A DNA stretch of 64,000 nucleotides from Armatimonadota bacterium (GTDB lineage: Bacteria > Armatimonadota > Chthonomonadetes > Chthonomonadales > CAJBBX01). Of the stretch, positions 43,124-51,959 are shown in pieces. Both the position numbers and the translations under genes were made by a program. Below the pieces are notes generated by a model. The model saw only the letters and a list, made by a program, of their open reading frames with translations, was not told the DNA's origin and ran no database searches. Where the stretch lies: contig JAPLCQ010000069.1 of assembly GCA_026392115.1 (NCBI GenBank), forward strand, positions 1-64,000, given 5' to 3'. How positions within the stretch are numbered: the stretch's first letter is position 1; each line of letters begins with the position of its first letter.

Positions 43124-43921
43124 ATGAACATCACTCTCGGAGTCGGTATCGGGTCTCAGCAGCGGCCGCCCGCCTGGTCGCCCAGCAGCTCTGCAAACCT
43201 TGTCCTCTGGCTCGATGCCCGCGACCTCCCGTTGGCCGACGGCGCCGCCGTGGCGAGCTGGCCCGATCGCAGCGGGGCCGGCCTGGCCGCCGCCGCGGTG
43301 CAGGCCACTGCCAACTACAAGCCGACCTTCAAGACCCAGCTCGTCGGCGGAGGCCCCATCACGCCAGCCGGCCTCCCCGCCGTCTACTTCAGCACCGACG
43401 ACTGGCTCAGCGCCAACGGTCTGGCAGCCCGATTCACCGGGACCGACAAGCCCTTCACAGTCGCCGCCGTTGTCCGGCTGGCGGCCGACGCCGCCCTGAG
43501 CTGCCTCTGGGGAACAGGGCATGCCACGCAGACGGCGCTCTACTACCTGTTCGCGGGGCTAAGCCCCACCAACGGGAAGCCATATCTGCTCCGAGTTGTG
43601 AACTCGAACAAGGCGGCAGGCCACCCGACCGGCGTCGGAACGGCGGCCGCGCATGTCGTGCTGATGGACCAGGGCGACACCACCCCGTTCAACGGTCGGA
43701 CCCAGATCGACGGAGGCGCAAGCTCCACGGCGGACCTCTCGGGCCTCGGAGCCATGCCCACCCAGAGCCTCTGCACCATCGGCAGCATCAACCGGGGCGG
43801 CACGCTCGCCTACCCGCTCAACGGCTACGTCTGCGCGCTGGCCGTCTACGACCGGGCCCTGACCGAGCCCGAGCGCGCGACGCTCGCCGCCTACATGAAG
43901 GCCCTGGCTGGAACCGCCTGA
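43124..43921 (+). CDS. LamG/concanavalin-A-like virion protein
   Basis: A 265-residue protein with LVLWLDARDLPLADGAAVAS, PFTVAAVVRLAADAALSCLW and LNGYVCALAVYDRALTEPER, the beginning, middle and end of the LamG jelly roll. Such domains bind glycans and are common in phage adsorption or decoration proteins. It may help bind the capsule of a polysaccharide-rich host. Confidence 0.85.
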   Translation: MNITLGVGIGSQQRPPAWSPSSSANLVLWLDARDLPLADGAAVASWPDRSGAGLAAAAVQATANYKPTFKTQLVGGGPITPAGLPAVYFSTDDWLSANGLAARFTGTDKPFTVAAVVRLAADAALSCLWGTGHATQTALYYLFAGLSPTNGKPYLLRVVNSNKAAGHPTGVGTAAAHVVLMDQGDTTPFNGRTQIDGGASSTADLSGLGAMPTQSLCTIGSINRGGTLAYPLNGYVCALAVYDRALTEPERATLAAYMKALAGTA

Positions 43922-43942
43922 GGAAGCACCGGGAGGCGCACA

Positions 43943-44314
43943 ATGAACATGAATGGGTATCGCGTGGCCGTGGCCGTGGCCATCGCCGAGCAGGACCTTG
44001 CGGCGTGCCTGGCCGACGTGGCAGGCATGGGCTTCGGCCTGGACATGGAGGCCGTCGATACCGCCTCTGGCGCTCCCATGCGCGTGGCCGAGGGGCTCGT
44101 CGACGAAGCCCAGCGGCTCGCGCTCCTGGCGCTCCTGGCCCGAAACGCCTACCCCATCCGATGGATCATCGGAGACGCCGAGGCATGGCTCGTCCTGAGC
44201 GACTGGCTCGGCGGCACAAGCGCCGGCGCCGGCTACACCGCACCCCTCGTCGCGCATGTCCTGGGCATCACCCAGGCCCCGCTCCCAGCCGCCGCCTCCG
44301 GCGGACACGGCTGA
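43943..44314 (+). CDS. Hypothetical virion-module protein
   Basis: A 123-residue, mostly helical protein (AIAEQDLAACLADVAGMGFG, EAQRLALLALLARNAYPIRW) behind GGGAGG. No family recognised. It lies between two connector-region genes. Confidence 0.65.
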   Translation: MNMNGYRVAVAVAIAEQDLAACLADVAGMGFGLDMEAVDTASGAPMRVAEGLVDEAQRLALLALLARNAYPIRWIIGDAEAWLVLSDWLGGTSAGAGYTAPLVAHVLGITQAPLPAAASGGHG

Positions 44315-44455
44315 GGCGGCTGAGCGCGCTGAGGAGGTGAGGGGGTGAGGAGGTGACCACACCGTCAACGACGGCGCCGGTCTCACCTCCTCACCTGAAT
44401 CACCTCCTCACCTGAATCACCTCCTCACCTCCTCGCGACCGAAGGGAGCAGAACC
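44309..44455 (+). repeat. SD/anti-SD element E6 (short-loop type)
   Basis: Begins with GGCTGAGGC 9-mers, then GAGGAGGTGAGGGGGTGAGG-type units and the short loop. The TCACCTCCTCACCTGAA unit is repeated three times in the right arm, then GCGACCGAAGGGAGCAGAACC and ATG. Confidence 0.9.
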
Positions 44456-44785
44456 ATGGACCTCACGAACCTGATCCGAACCTGCCGAGCGCAAGCCGAG
44501 GTGCTCATGCCCGAGACGGCCGCCGTGTCGCGCCGCAACGCCCTCACCCTCCTCTGGGAGCCCGTGGCAACCCTCCCATGCAGGCTTCAGCCCCGGCGAT
44601 CCGTCACCAGGGCCGACGGCGCGCTGGTCGGCATTACCCTCTGGAAGGCCCTCGTGCCGCACGACGCCGACGTACAGGAGGGCGACCAGGCCCTCATCAA
44701 CGGCCACACCTACACCATCACAGGCGCCGACAGTGGCCGCTCCAACGCCGTCCTCGCCACCATCCAGATGTCCCGCACCCCGTAG
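44456..44785 (+). CDS. Head-tail joining protein candidate
   Basis: A 109-residue protein. LLWEPVATLPCRLQPRRSVT and VQEGDQALINGHTYTITGAD resemble the beta-barrel head-tail adaptor (gp16/DUF6093-like) proteins. It is the last gene of the head block before the cargo island. Confidence 0.65.
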   Translation: MDLTNLIRTCRAQAEVLMPETAAVSRRNALTLLWEPVATLPCRLQPRRSVTRADGALVGITLWKALVPHDADVQEGDQALINGHTYTITGADSGRSNAVLATIQMSRTP

Positions 44786-44845
44786 GGGCGGCACGGGGGT
44801 TGCCGTTCCGTTCCGTTTCGTTCCATTCCGCGCGACCCGCCGGGT

Positions 44846-44863
44846 GTTCGCAACTGTTCGAAC
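44846..44863. promoter_or_regulatory. GTTCG ... GTTCGAAC sites after the head block
   Basis: GTTCG and GTTCGAAC start 10 bp apart. They resemble the paired sites before the small terminase gene. They lie in a 185-bp gap at the head/cargo boundary, which also has a TTCCG-type pentamer run (about 44803-44830). Confidence 0.4.
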
Positions 44864-44970
44864 CTACTGCCTTCCCGACCTTGCCCCCAATCTCGGCCAA
44901 TCCGGCCGCCCAGACCGCCTCTTCGTCTCCGCCCAGATGAGCCGCCTGCACTGAAGGCCCCGGGTGGCCC

Positions 44971-45507
44971 TCACCGCCGTGCCGGACCCGGCAGCGACGC
45001 ACGGAGCGGGCGCGAGCGGAAGGTCCATGGGGCGACCGGGCGGGGCTGGGACCAAAGGCCGCGCCGCGCCGAACGCGCCGCGGCTTCGAGTGCGCGGAGG
45101 CGCGAGGCTTCAGGCGCGTAGCGGCGGTACCACCAGGCGAGACCGGCGGTGACGAGTGCCTCGTTGACGTTGCCGGCGGAGGTCCGCACAGTCGCGAGGG
45201 TCCGGCCGTACCGGTCCGTGCCGTGCAGGGCGAGGGTTACCGGCTGGCCGACGCAGAGGCCGGCAGTGATCTTGCGGGCGGTCACGCCGAACGGCTGTCC
45301 GAGTTCAGGGCAGTCGATGCCGTAGAGCCGCACGCGGACGGTACGGCCCTCCACGCGAACACGCAACGTGTCGCCGTCCGTGACGCCCAGGACCCAACCG
45401 TGCACCGATCGGGGCGCCCGGGCGTTGATGGCCGCTACGAATACGCAGGCGAGGACAAGCACCAGCGGGGGCAGGTACATGTACCGGCGGAACCAGCGAT
45501 GCGGCAT
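44971..45507 (-). CDS. Thermonuclease (SNase-like) with N-terminal membrane anchor
   Basis: A 178-residue protein from ATG 45507 behind GGGAGG. A membrane or signal segment (YLPPLVLVLACVFVAAINA) precedes the nuclease: GVTDGDTLRVRVEGRTVRVR, LYGIDCPELGQPFG, GTDRYGRTLATV and GLAWWYRRYAP, with the calcium-binding Asp residues and the catalytic Arg positions of Staphylococcus nuclease. It is the only minus-strand gene of the late region. An exported nuclease could degrade competing or incoming DNA. Confidence 0.9.
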   Translation of the reverse strand: MPHRWFRRYMYLPPLVLVLACVFVAAINARAPRSVHGWVLGVTDGDTLRVRVEGRTVRVRLYGIDCPELGQPFGVTARKITAGLCVGQPVTLALHGTDRYGRTLATVRTSAGNVNEALVTAGLAWWYRRYAPEASRLRALEAAARSARRGLWSQPRPVAPWTFRSRPLRASLPGPARR

Positions 45508-45659
45508 GGCGGTGGACCTCCCCAGGGCGCGAGGCGCGCGCCTGCTAGTGTACTCGCGCAAGGACGGCGAAACCGGAAAGGCGCGCGCGGCAGAAGGAAG
45601 CGAGGGCGGTGGGGGCGAAGGTTACACCGCAACACCAGCGAAGGGGAGCGGCGTACCGA

Positions 45660-46769
45660 ATGAGCAGGATCGTCTTTGTGTTGGGTGCGGGTGCGTCGGC
45701 CGAAGCTGGCGCGCCGATGATGAAGGACTTCCTGGACAAGGCGGACTGGTGCAGGACGAACCGTAAGGTGAGGGACCCGGCCGACTTTGATCTCGTGTTT
45801 GACGCCATCCACAGGATGGATGCAACCATGGCGAAGGGCCACGTCGACCGCGACAACCTGGAGAGCCTGTATGGTCTCTTCGAGATGGCGGAGCTGACGG
45901 GGCGGGTACCAGGGTTGGACCCAGCGAAAGCCCGAGACCTCACGCAAGCCCTGCGTACGGTTATAGCTCAGACGCTGGAGGAGTCGATCAAGCACCCAGT
46001 GCGCCGGGCGGTGGCAGAAGCGCCCGAACCATTCGGGCGTTTTGTCGATCTGGCATGCGGCGAAGAGCGTGCTTGGCGGCAGTCTGTGTCCTTCATGACC
46101 TTCAACTACGACCTCTGCCTGGACTACGCCTTGCTGATGCGGGGTGTGCGGTGCTGGAGTTCGCCAACAGAGGGTGCTACGCCGCAAGGGTGGGTGGACC
46201 TAATGAAGCTGCACGGTTCGTTGAACTGGCGGCGTGAGGAGGCCGGCACGGTCACTGAGGTCCCGATCAGGGCCGTGAAGCGGCCATTCGATGTTGATGG
46301 GTCGGACGTCTACGTGCCATGGTCCGAACTCCTCGGCGAAAGCCCGTCGGGCCATGACCCGTTCATTGTGCCGCCGACGTGGAACAAAGGCGAGTACCAC
46401 AAGGCCATCGCGCCCGTGTGGCGGCGGGCGGCGGCGCATCTGGCCGAGGCCGAGTACGTGGGCTTCATTGGCTTCTCGCTGCCAGAGGCCGACGCATTCG
46501 TGCCGGCGCTGTTCGCGCTGGGCACTGAAGGACCGGCCAAACTGAAGAGGGTCGCAGTCTTTGACCCAGCCGAGTCGGTCGATGAACGGTATCGGCAGAT
46601 GCTGGGTCTCAGTATGCGTGCGCGGTTGGTCGGCCACAGGATGAGCTTCTCCGAGGCCTTGCGGGTGCGCCGGTCCCGGGGTGGCGACGTTGCGGCGGGC
46701 GGGATTGCCGATGACCTTGCAGACATTTTGGGCGAGGTGCCACAGAGGCGGCGCGTGACAGGGGGCTAG
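45660..46769 (+). CDS. SIR2-domain defence protein
   Basis: A 369-residue protein from ATG 45660. IVFVLGAGASAEAGAPMMKD is the NAD-binding GAGxS motif. MTFNYDLCLDYALL, LMKLHGSLNW (the catalytic-site N and H) and FIGFSLPEADAF complete the SIR2-like pattern. Such proteins deplete NAD in antiphage defence. No partner Argonaute, TPR or HerA gene is adjacent, so it looks like a single-gene effector; the family role is established, the role here is inferred. Confidence 0.88.
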   Translation: MSRIVFVLGAGASAEAGAPMMKDFLDKADWCRTNRKVRDPADFDLVFDAIHRMDATMAKGHVDRDNLESLYGLFEMAELTGRVPGLDPAKARDLTQALRTVIAQTLEESIKHPVRRAVAEAPEPFGRFVDLACGEERAWRQSVSFMTFNYDLCLDYALLMRGVRCWSSPTEGATPQGWVDLMKLHGSLNWRREEAGTVTEVPIRAVKRPFDVDGSDVYVPWSELLGESPSGHDPFIVPPTWNKGEYHKAIAPVWRRAAAHLAEAEYVGFIGFSLPEADAFVPALFALGTEGPAKLKRVAVFDPAESVDERYRQMLGLSMRARLVGHRMSFSEALRVRRSRGGDVAAGGIADDLADILGEVPQRRRVTGG

Positions 46770-46930
46770 CATACGGCACCAGCGGCATTAGCGTGGGCAT
46801 ACCGGGCAACGGAGGTGCGGCGCCTGGAGGGTGCGCGTTGGCAGTATTGGAGACGGTATGGGGCAGCAGAGCACAACGTGCCCCGGCACCGGGTCGGGCG
46901 TAACTCTCGCTTACGAGGAAGGAGCCGGGC

Positions 46931-47569
46931 ATGAAGGGAACCGGGCCTGCGTGGCCGCCAACGCGCGAAGCCTTCGACTGCAAGTTCATGCGGGACGCGA
47001 ACTGCGTTAATGCCAGGGGGAAGGATGCCAACTTGAGCCGGCTGGAGCAGTGGGCGCGAGACGGCGTCATCACGCTGCAATGGTGCGCGACCTCGGCGGA
47101 CGAGGCATGTGCAGGCGCTGGGGAGGCCGCTGAGAGCCGAAGGATGAAGGTGATGGACACCAGGAAACCCTTGGACGGCGGCCGCACTCTGCAAACCGTG
47201 GCCACGCAGCTGCAGTGGATAACCGATGAACCATCGCAAGGTGAAAATGTAATATTATCAAAAGTACAGAATGTACTCGTCCACAACCGTGCACTGACTA
47301 TACAAGATAAGACTGATATCGATATCATATTTGAGGCGTGGAAATATAAACTCATCTTGATCACTAACGACGGTGACTCGAACAGGCAGCCGCGCGGCAT
47401 CCTGGGCAGTGCGGCTGATCTGCGAAGGGAACTCGGCGTGCGCGTAATGAGACCGGCTGACGCAGTGGGCCATACCCGATCGGCGATCAACAATCGCGAC
47501 GAGTACGCACGCTCGTGGGCGGACGAGACGGGGAACGCCCTGCCCGAGTGGGTCGGCCGCGACGCGTGA
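46931..47569 (+). CDS. PIN-like domain protein with AT-rich core
   Basis: A 212-residue protein; AAGGAG lies 6 bases before ATG 46931. EAFDCKFMRDANCVNARGKD (early Asp), LTIQDKTDIDIIFEAWKYKL and ILITNDGDSNRQPRGILGSA (late Asp) fit a diverged PIN nuclease. A stretch at about 47240-47365 is markedly AT-rich compared with everything around it, a sign of recent acquisition. The 161-bp gap before it shows no clear signal. Confidence 0.6.
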   Translation: MKGTGPAWPPTREAFDCKFMRDANCVNARGKDANLSRLEQWARDGVITLQWCATSADEACAGAGEAAESRRMKVMDTRKPLDGGRTLQTVATQLQWITDEPSQGENVILSKVQNVLVHNRALTIQDKTDIDIIFEAWKYKLILITNDGDSNRQPRGILGSAADLRRELGVRVMRPADAVGHTRSAINNRDEYARSWADETGNALPEWVGRDA

Positions 47570-47693
47570 CCATGTGGGCCGCAAGAAGCGATCAGTAGCC
47601 GATCTGGTTGCGGACGGCGGTGGGGTGCGCTGGCAGAAAGCGTAAGAGCACCATCAGGTACAGTACAATGGTACTAACGGGCCAGGAGGGACC

Positions 47694-48710
47694 ATGAAGC
47701 CTACCGCTGTACCCGATGGCGCCTCGGGCATGCGCGCCTTGTACCGAAGGCTCGGCGCACTTGGGCTGGGCCAGACGTACGTCCGCAGCGTGGCGCTGCC
47801 GACCGGTTGGGATGACAGTGAAGCTGCCAATCCCTCTACGTATGCCTGCGTGCTGACCTTGCTGGCGCGGAACCTGGGGCTGGATATACGCTCGTTGCAG
47901 GACGCGCAGGCGCCCCTGCGGTGGCGCGAGGCCGGTGAGACCCGCTTCCTGAAGCACGGCAACGTGGACGAGTGCGAGTTTGACGCGGTAAAGGGCATCG
48001 CCCTGCGCGCCGCTGGAGCCGCAGCTCAGGGCGTCACGGCTCCGACCCGCACCATTCCCTCGGCGCAAGCGCTTCGCACGCAGATTCTCTCCGCCGGCCA
48101 CCAGGCTGTGACCCTGGAGGCGCTCCTCGACGCTTGCTGGGACCTTGGCATCGTAGTGCTCTGCCTGAGGGACCTGCCCCCAAAGGCGAAGAAGCCCACC
48201 GCAACGGTGACTGTCGCAGGGGGCCGGCCGGTGGTGGTCCTGTGCCGAAAGCCTTGTGCAGCAGCATGGATGCTGTTCTGGCTGGCGCACGAGATCGGTC
48301 ACGTCGCAAATGGCCACCTTGGCGGCGCTTCCTTGCTGATTGATGCTGACCTCGATGGGCAGCCGAGCGGTGACATGGAGCAGGAGGCCCACAAGTATGC
48401 GGTGACGTTGCTCGCGGGCGAACCTGATCCGGGTTATCTAGCGCCGAGCAGGCTGTATCGGGGACGGCTGGCCGCTTGGGCGCGCGATGTCGGCCGACGC
48501 GACGGCGTGGACCCGGGGTTCGTGGTGCTGCACAGCACAAGGGCTAGCGGCGGGAGATACGATGTCGCAAACAATGCCCTTAAGGCGCTGGAGGACAGCC
48601 CTGATCCTGTGGCGACTGTGACGGCCCAACTGGACCGCCGGCTGGACTGGTCCCTGCTGACGCGCGACGCCCGGGAGTTCCTACGCCGCATGGCAGTACG
48701 CGCCTCGTAG
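47694..48710 (+). CDS. ImmA/IrrE-type metalloprotease
   Basis: A 338-residue protein behind CAGGAGG. FWLAHEIGHVANGHLGGASL is the HExxH zinc site, with MEQEAHKYAVTLLAG supplying the third ligand Glu; both are standard for ImmA/IrrE. The N-terminal 110 residues are helical and unusual. The promoter region has TACAAT and the imperfect dyad AGTACAATGGTACT. ImmA proteases cleave repressors. Here it is paired with a PIN gene 2 bp downstream, a known toxin-like pairing. Confidence 0.85.
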   Translation: MKPTAVPDGASGMRALYRRLGALGLGQTYVRSVALPTGWDDSEAANPSTYACVLTLLARNLGLDIRSLQDAQAPLRWREAGETRFLKHGNVDECEFDAVKGIALRAAGAAAQGVTAPTRTIPSAQALRTQILSAGHQAVTLEALLDACWDLGIVVLCLRDLPPKAKKPTATVTVAGGRPVVVLCRKPCAAAWMLFWLAHEIGHVANGHLGGASLLIDADLDGQPSGDMEQEAHKYAVTLLAGEPDPGYLAPSRLYRGRLAAWARDVGRRDGVDPGFVVLHSTRASGGRYDVANNALKALEDSPDPVATVTAQLDRRLDWSLLTRDAREFLRRMAVRAS

Positions 48711-48712
48711 CC

Positions 48713-49336
48713 GTGCGGCACTACGTCGACACAAGCGTCGTCATCGTGCTGCATGTCGGCGATCTCTGGAGGGCGACGCTGCAAGCGCTGGGTACGTCCA
48801 TCAGCCATCTGTGGCTGCTGCAGGGCGAGGTCTGCAGCCTCTGCGCCCATGACTCTGAGCTTGAGAGCGCCTACGACCGCGCGACCTTGGCCGGCGCCGC
48901 TCGCTTTGCGCACACGGCGCAGCCGGTGTGTGACGCGCCCGACCCAGAGGAGCATGCCTACCTCACCAACGCGGACCGCATCGACGGCGGCGAGGCCGCG
49001 CTGTTCGCCGCCACGAAGAGCGCCCCCGGCGACTTCCGGTTGCTGACGGCCGACGTGAACTCCCTCCAGGCTCTGACCACTGCGGCTGGCTGCGTCGGCG
49101 TGGAGAAGCGCCTTGAGGGGCGCGTCCTTGTGCTCGAGCAGATTGTGGAACGGCTGCTGGCGCGTGTCGGTATGGAGCCGGTCGCGGCCGGGCTGCGCGA
49201 AGCCGGTCGCGGGTGCGGCGCGGCGCGGCTCATCGTTACCAAGGCTGGCGACCCCATGACAGAGGCCGGTTTGAAGGCGGCGCTCAGTAGGCGGATCGAG
49301 GAGATCAGAAGGCAGACGGGTCGGCTTCTTGCCTGA
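48713..49336 (+). CDS. PIN-domain nuclease paired with ImmA/IrrE
   Basis: A 207-residue protein starting GTG 2 bp after the protease gene. HYVDTSVVIVLHVGD (first Asp), DRIDGGEAALFAAT (central acidic residues) and FRLLTADVNSLQAL (last Asp) match PIN nucleases. The pair may be a toxin-antitoxin or defence module in which the protease controls activity. The C-terminal helices are specific to this subgroup. Confidence 0.8.
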   Translation: MRHYVDTSVVIVLHVGDLWRATLQALGTSISHLWLLQGEVCSLCAHDSELESAYDRATLAGAARFAHTAQPVCDAPDPEEHAYLTNADRIDGGEAALFAATKSAPGDFRLLTADVNSLQALTTAAGCVGVEKRLEGRVLVLEQIVERLLARVGMEPVAAGLREAGRGCGAARLIVTKAGDPMTEAGLKAALSRRIEEIRRQTGRLLA

Positions 49337-49413
49337 CCGCAGTCCATGCCCGGCCCCCATCAGACGCCGTTGGGTAGACTGACAGCAGCATCGACACTCG
49401 AGGTGGCCCCAGC

Positions 49414-50784
49414 ATGCTGAAGAGCGACCTACCATTCGGCAGCGAGTTCTCACCAGCCCAGATTGATCTCCCTGTCCTGCTGGAGGCCGCTGCGGCCCAC
49501 GGCGGCGACTGGCATGCCTTCGAGGCTGTCGTCTGGGAGAGGTACTTCGCCAGCCACACCAGCACCTCGGAGTACAACCAACGGAAGCTCGCCAACAACA
49601 CGAAGCTCGGCATGCAGGCCTACGGCATCATCGACGACGATGCGCGGCTCACAACCGTTGGTGAGTCCTTGTACGCCCTGCGCGAAGACGCCGCGGCGTT
49701 ACACGCCGCGCTGGGCCGGCATGTCCTTCTGATGATGAAGGGCATGGTCGTGCTGCAGTGCGTTCAGGATATGCAGGCAGCCGGCGAGGTAGTGGACCTC
49801 AATCGGCTAAGGAAGGCGCTTGGCGAGCGGGGTGTACACGTTCCGCGAGGCGGCAAGCACATGAGTACCCTTCGGCTATGGCTGGAGCGAGCCGGTGTGT
49901 TGTACGCCCGTTGGCGGGTGAACGAGGAGCGAGTGCGCGAACTCTTGGGTCTTGGCAGCGATGAGATCGACGTGTTGGCCGGGATGACGCCCCCACAGCG
50001 TGCCTTCCTGAAGGCCCTGGCGAACATTGGCGAGGAGGTTGTGGTCCAGGCCAACAGGGTTGAGCGGCTCGCGGCGGCGACGTATGGCGTGCAGTTCAAC
50101 GAGAAGGCCTTGGCGAAGGACGTCCTGTACCCGCTGCGGGACGCCGGGTATCTGGTGCTGGAGCGTGGGACCAAGGAACCGGGTCGGGGAGCGAAGTCGC
50201 CAGTCGTCCGGCGATCAGAGAAGTTCGTCGTTGACGTGGCGTTACCCCTGCTTGAGCAGTTCGAGGGGGCACTCCTCAGCGAACTCCGTCCAGTGCTGCG
50301 CCGACCGCTCGGGGCGATCATGGATGACCTGAGTGCTGCCGACAAGCACACGCGGGGCCTGGCCCTAGAGGCGCTGGCAATTCGGCTGATGCGGCTGGTA
50401 GACCTCACGTACGTGGCCACGCGCCTGCGCGGAACCGCCACGGCGGGCGCGGAAGTTGACATCGTTTTCGAGACGGACCGGCTGCTGTACTCGCGGTGGC
50501 AGGTGCAGTGCAAGAACACCTCGGCGGTGGCCCTGGACGATGTGGCCAAGGAGGTCGGGCTGACGCACATGCTGAAGAGCAACGCCATCGTGATCGTCAG
50601 TACAGGCAAGATCGGACCCGAGGCGCGCCGTTACGCGAACTCGGTAATGGGCACTACCAACCTGTGTATCGTAATGCTGGATGGCCACGACTTGGACGGC
50701 ATCCGGGCCGACCCCACCGCCATTATGGATGTGCTGAACCGCGAGGCGAGCTCCGCGATGGCCCTTAAGAGACTGGAGAAGTAG
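49414..50784 (+). CDS. Restriction endonuclease of a type II system
   Basis: A 456-residue protein. The N-terminal 300 residues are helical with winged-helix-like segments (LNRLRKALGERGVHVPRGGK). The nuclease core is AGAEVDIVFETDRLLYSRWQ followed by VQCKNTSAVALDDVAKEVGL, the D...(Q/E)xK of PD-(D/E)XK/Mrr-type enzymes. It ends 3 bp before an N4-type methylase, so the two form a restriction-modification pair. The target site is not deducible. Confidence 0.85.
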   Translation: MLKSDLPFGSEFSPAQIDLPVLLEAAAAHGGDWHAFEAVVWERYFASHTSTSEYNQRKLANNTKLGMQAYGIIDDDARLTTVGESLYALREDAAALHAALGRHVLLMMKGMVVLQCVQDMQAAGEVVDLNRLRKALGERGVHVPRGGKHMSTLRLWLERAGVLYARWRVNEERVRELLGLGSDEIDVLAGMTPPQRAFLKALANIGEEVVVQANRVERLAAATYGVQFNEKALAKDVLYPLRDAGYLVLERGTKEPGRGAKSPVVRRSEKFVVDVALPLLEQFEGALLSELRPVLRRPLGAIMDDLSAADKHTRGLALEALAIRLMRLVDLTYVATRLRGTATAGAEVDIVFETDRLLYSRWQVQCKNTSAVALDDVAKEVGLTHMLKSNAIVIVSTGKIGPEARRYANSVMGTTNLCIVMLDGHDLDGIRADPTAIMDVLNREASSAMALKRLEK

Positions 50785-50787
50785 CCG

Positions 50788-51843
50788 ATGGCCGCGAACC
50801 TTGCGGTGGCGCAGCGGGCCGCAGTTGCAATTGAGACCGCGCTCGGTCGGGTGTACTGGGCGGACTCTCTGGATGTCATGCGCGAGGCCTGTGCCAGCGG
50901 GTCGGTCGATCTGATCATGACCAGTCCGCCATTTGGTCTCGTAAGGAAGAAGGACTACGGTAATGCTGATGCCTGGGATTATTTAGACTGGTTTAGACCA
51001 TTCGCTGAACACTTTCGCCGCATCCTGAAGGACAACGGCAGTCTCGTCATTGACATTGGTGGGGCGTGGGAGCCAGGGCAGCCGACGCGCAGCCTATACC
51101 ATTTCAAGCTCTTGATAATGCTGTGCGAGGAGTATGGCTTTCACTTAGCCCAGGAGTTTTACTGGTGGAACCCGTCGAAGTTGCCGACCCCGGCCGAGTG
51201 GGTGAACATCCGGCGGATTCGGGTGAAAGACGCGGTGAACTGTGTCTGGTGGCTCTCGCGGAGTCCGTGGCCAAAGGCATCCAACAGGCGCGTACTGCAG
51301 CCATACAGCGACAGTATGCAGGTGCTGCTCCGCGATGGATATAAGGCGATGAAGCGACCGTCCGGTCATGACATTAGCACGAAGTTCGCGCTGAACAATG
51401 GTGCGGCCATACCGCCCAACATCATCGCTGCCGCGAACACGGAAAGCAACACCGCGTACTTGCGCTACTGCAAGCACCATGGGATTGCGGCGCATCCAGC
51501 GCGGTTCCCTGCGGAACTGCCGGGGTTTTTCATCCAGATGCTGACCGACCCTGGCGACCTGGTTCTCGATCCGTTTGCCGGTAGCTGCGTGACGGGCGAG
51601 GTGGCGGAGCGCGGCGCCCGGCGGTGGGTGTGTGTAGAGATGATGGAAGAGTATGTAGAAGGGGCGAGAGCCCGGTTCTGCCGCCCTTCCAGCGATGGCC
51701 AGCCCGGGCAACCAGCAGCGCCGGCACAGTACAGGCTGTCGAAACCCGGGCTACAGGCGCTGGCCGAGGGCGGAGAACCGCTCTCTCCCGACGGTGGCCG
51801 GGTGCGCCCCGCTTCGGCTAAGCGTCGAGCCGAGCAGGGCTGA
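50788..51843 (+). CDS. DNA N4-cytosine (beta-class) methyltransferase
   Basis: A 351-residue protein. IMTSPPFGLVRKKDYGN carries the SPP(Y/F) motif of N4-cytosine methylases; LVLDPFAGSCVTGEVAERG is the SAM-binding FxGxx motif after it, giving beta-class order. YWWNPSKLPTPAEWVNIRRI is typical of type II M genes. It protects the site cut by the upstream nuclease. It is the last gene of the cargo island. Confidence 0.9.
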   Translation: MAANLAVAQRAAVAIETALGRVYWADSLDVMREACASGSVDLIMTSPPFGLVRKKDYGNADAWDYLDWFRPFAEHFRRILKDNGSLVIDIGGAWEPGQPTRSLYHFKLLIMLCEEYGFHLAQEFYWWNPSKLPTPAEWVNIRRIRVKDAVNCVWWLSRSPWPKASNRRVLQPYSDSMQVLLRDGYKAMKRPSGHDISTKFALNNGAAIPPNIIAAANTESNTAYLRYCKHHGIAAHPARFPAELPGFFIQMLTDPGDLVLDPFAGSCVTGEVAERGARRWVCVEMMEEYVEGARARFCRPSSDGQPGQPAAPAQYRLSKPGLQALAEGGEPLSPDGGRVRPASAKRRAEQG

Positions 51844-51900
51844 CGATAGCGTCGCAACCGGTGCGTCGTCGTGCATTGGCATGTGCGCGCTGCAAACGGG

Positions 51901-51929
51901 TTGACACCGGGGCCGCGAGGGAGTAGTCT
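51901..51929 (+). promoter_or_regulatory. Promoter of the tail/fibre block
   Basis: TTGACA, 17 bases, TAGTCT. It matches the promoter at 32743 in both boxes and spacing and restarts late transcription after the cargo island. Confidence 0.75.
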
Positions 51930-51959
51930 GTCTGGGTACGTGAGGAACTGAATATCGGG

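Noticed and set aside
45609-45659. Longer N-terminus of the SIR2 protein
   Set aside because: The added residues (GAKVTPQHQRRGAAYR) are not part of the fold; ATG 45660 begins directly at the NAD-binding strand.
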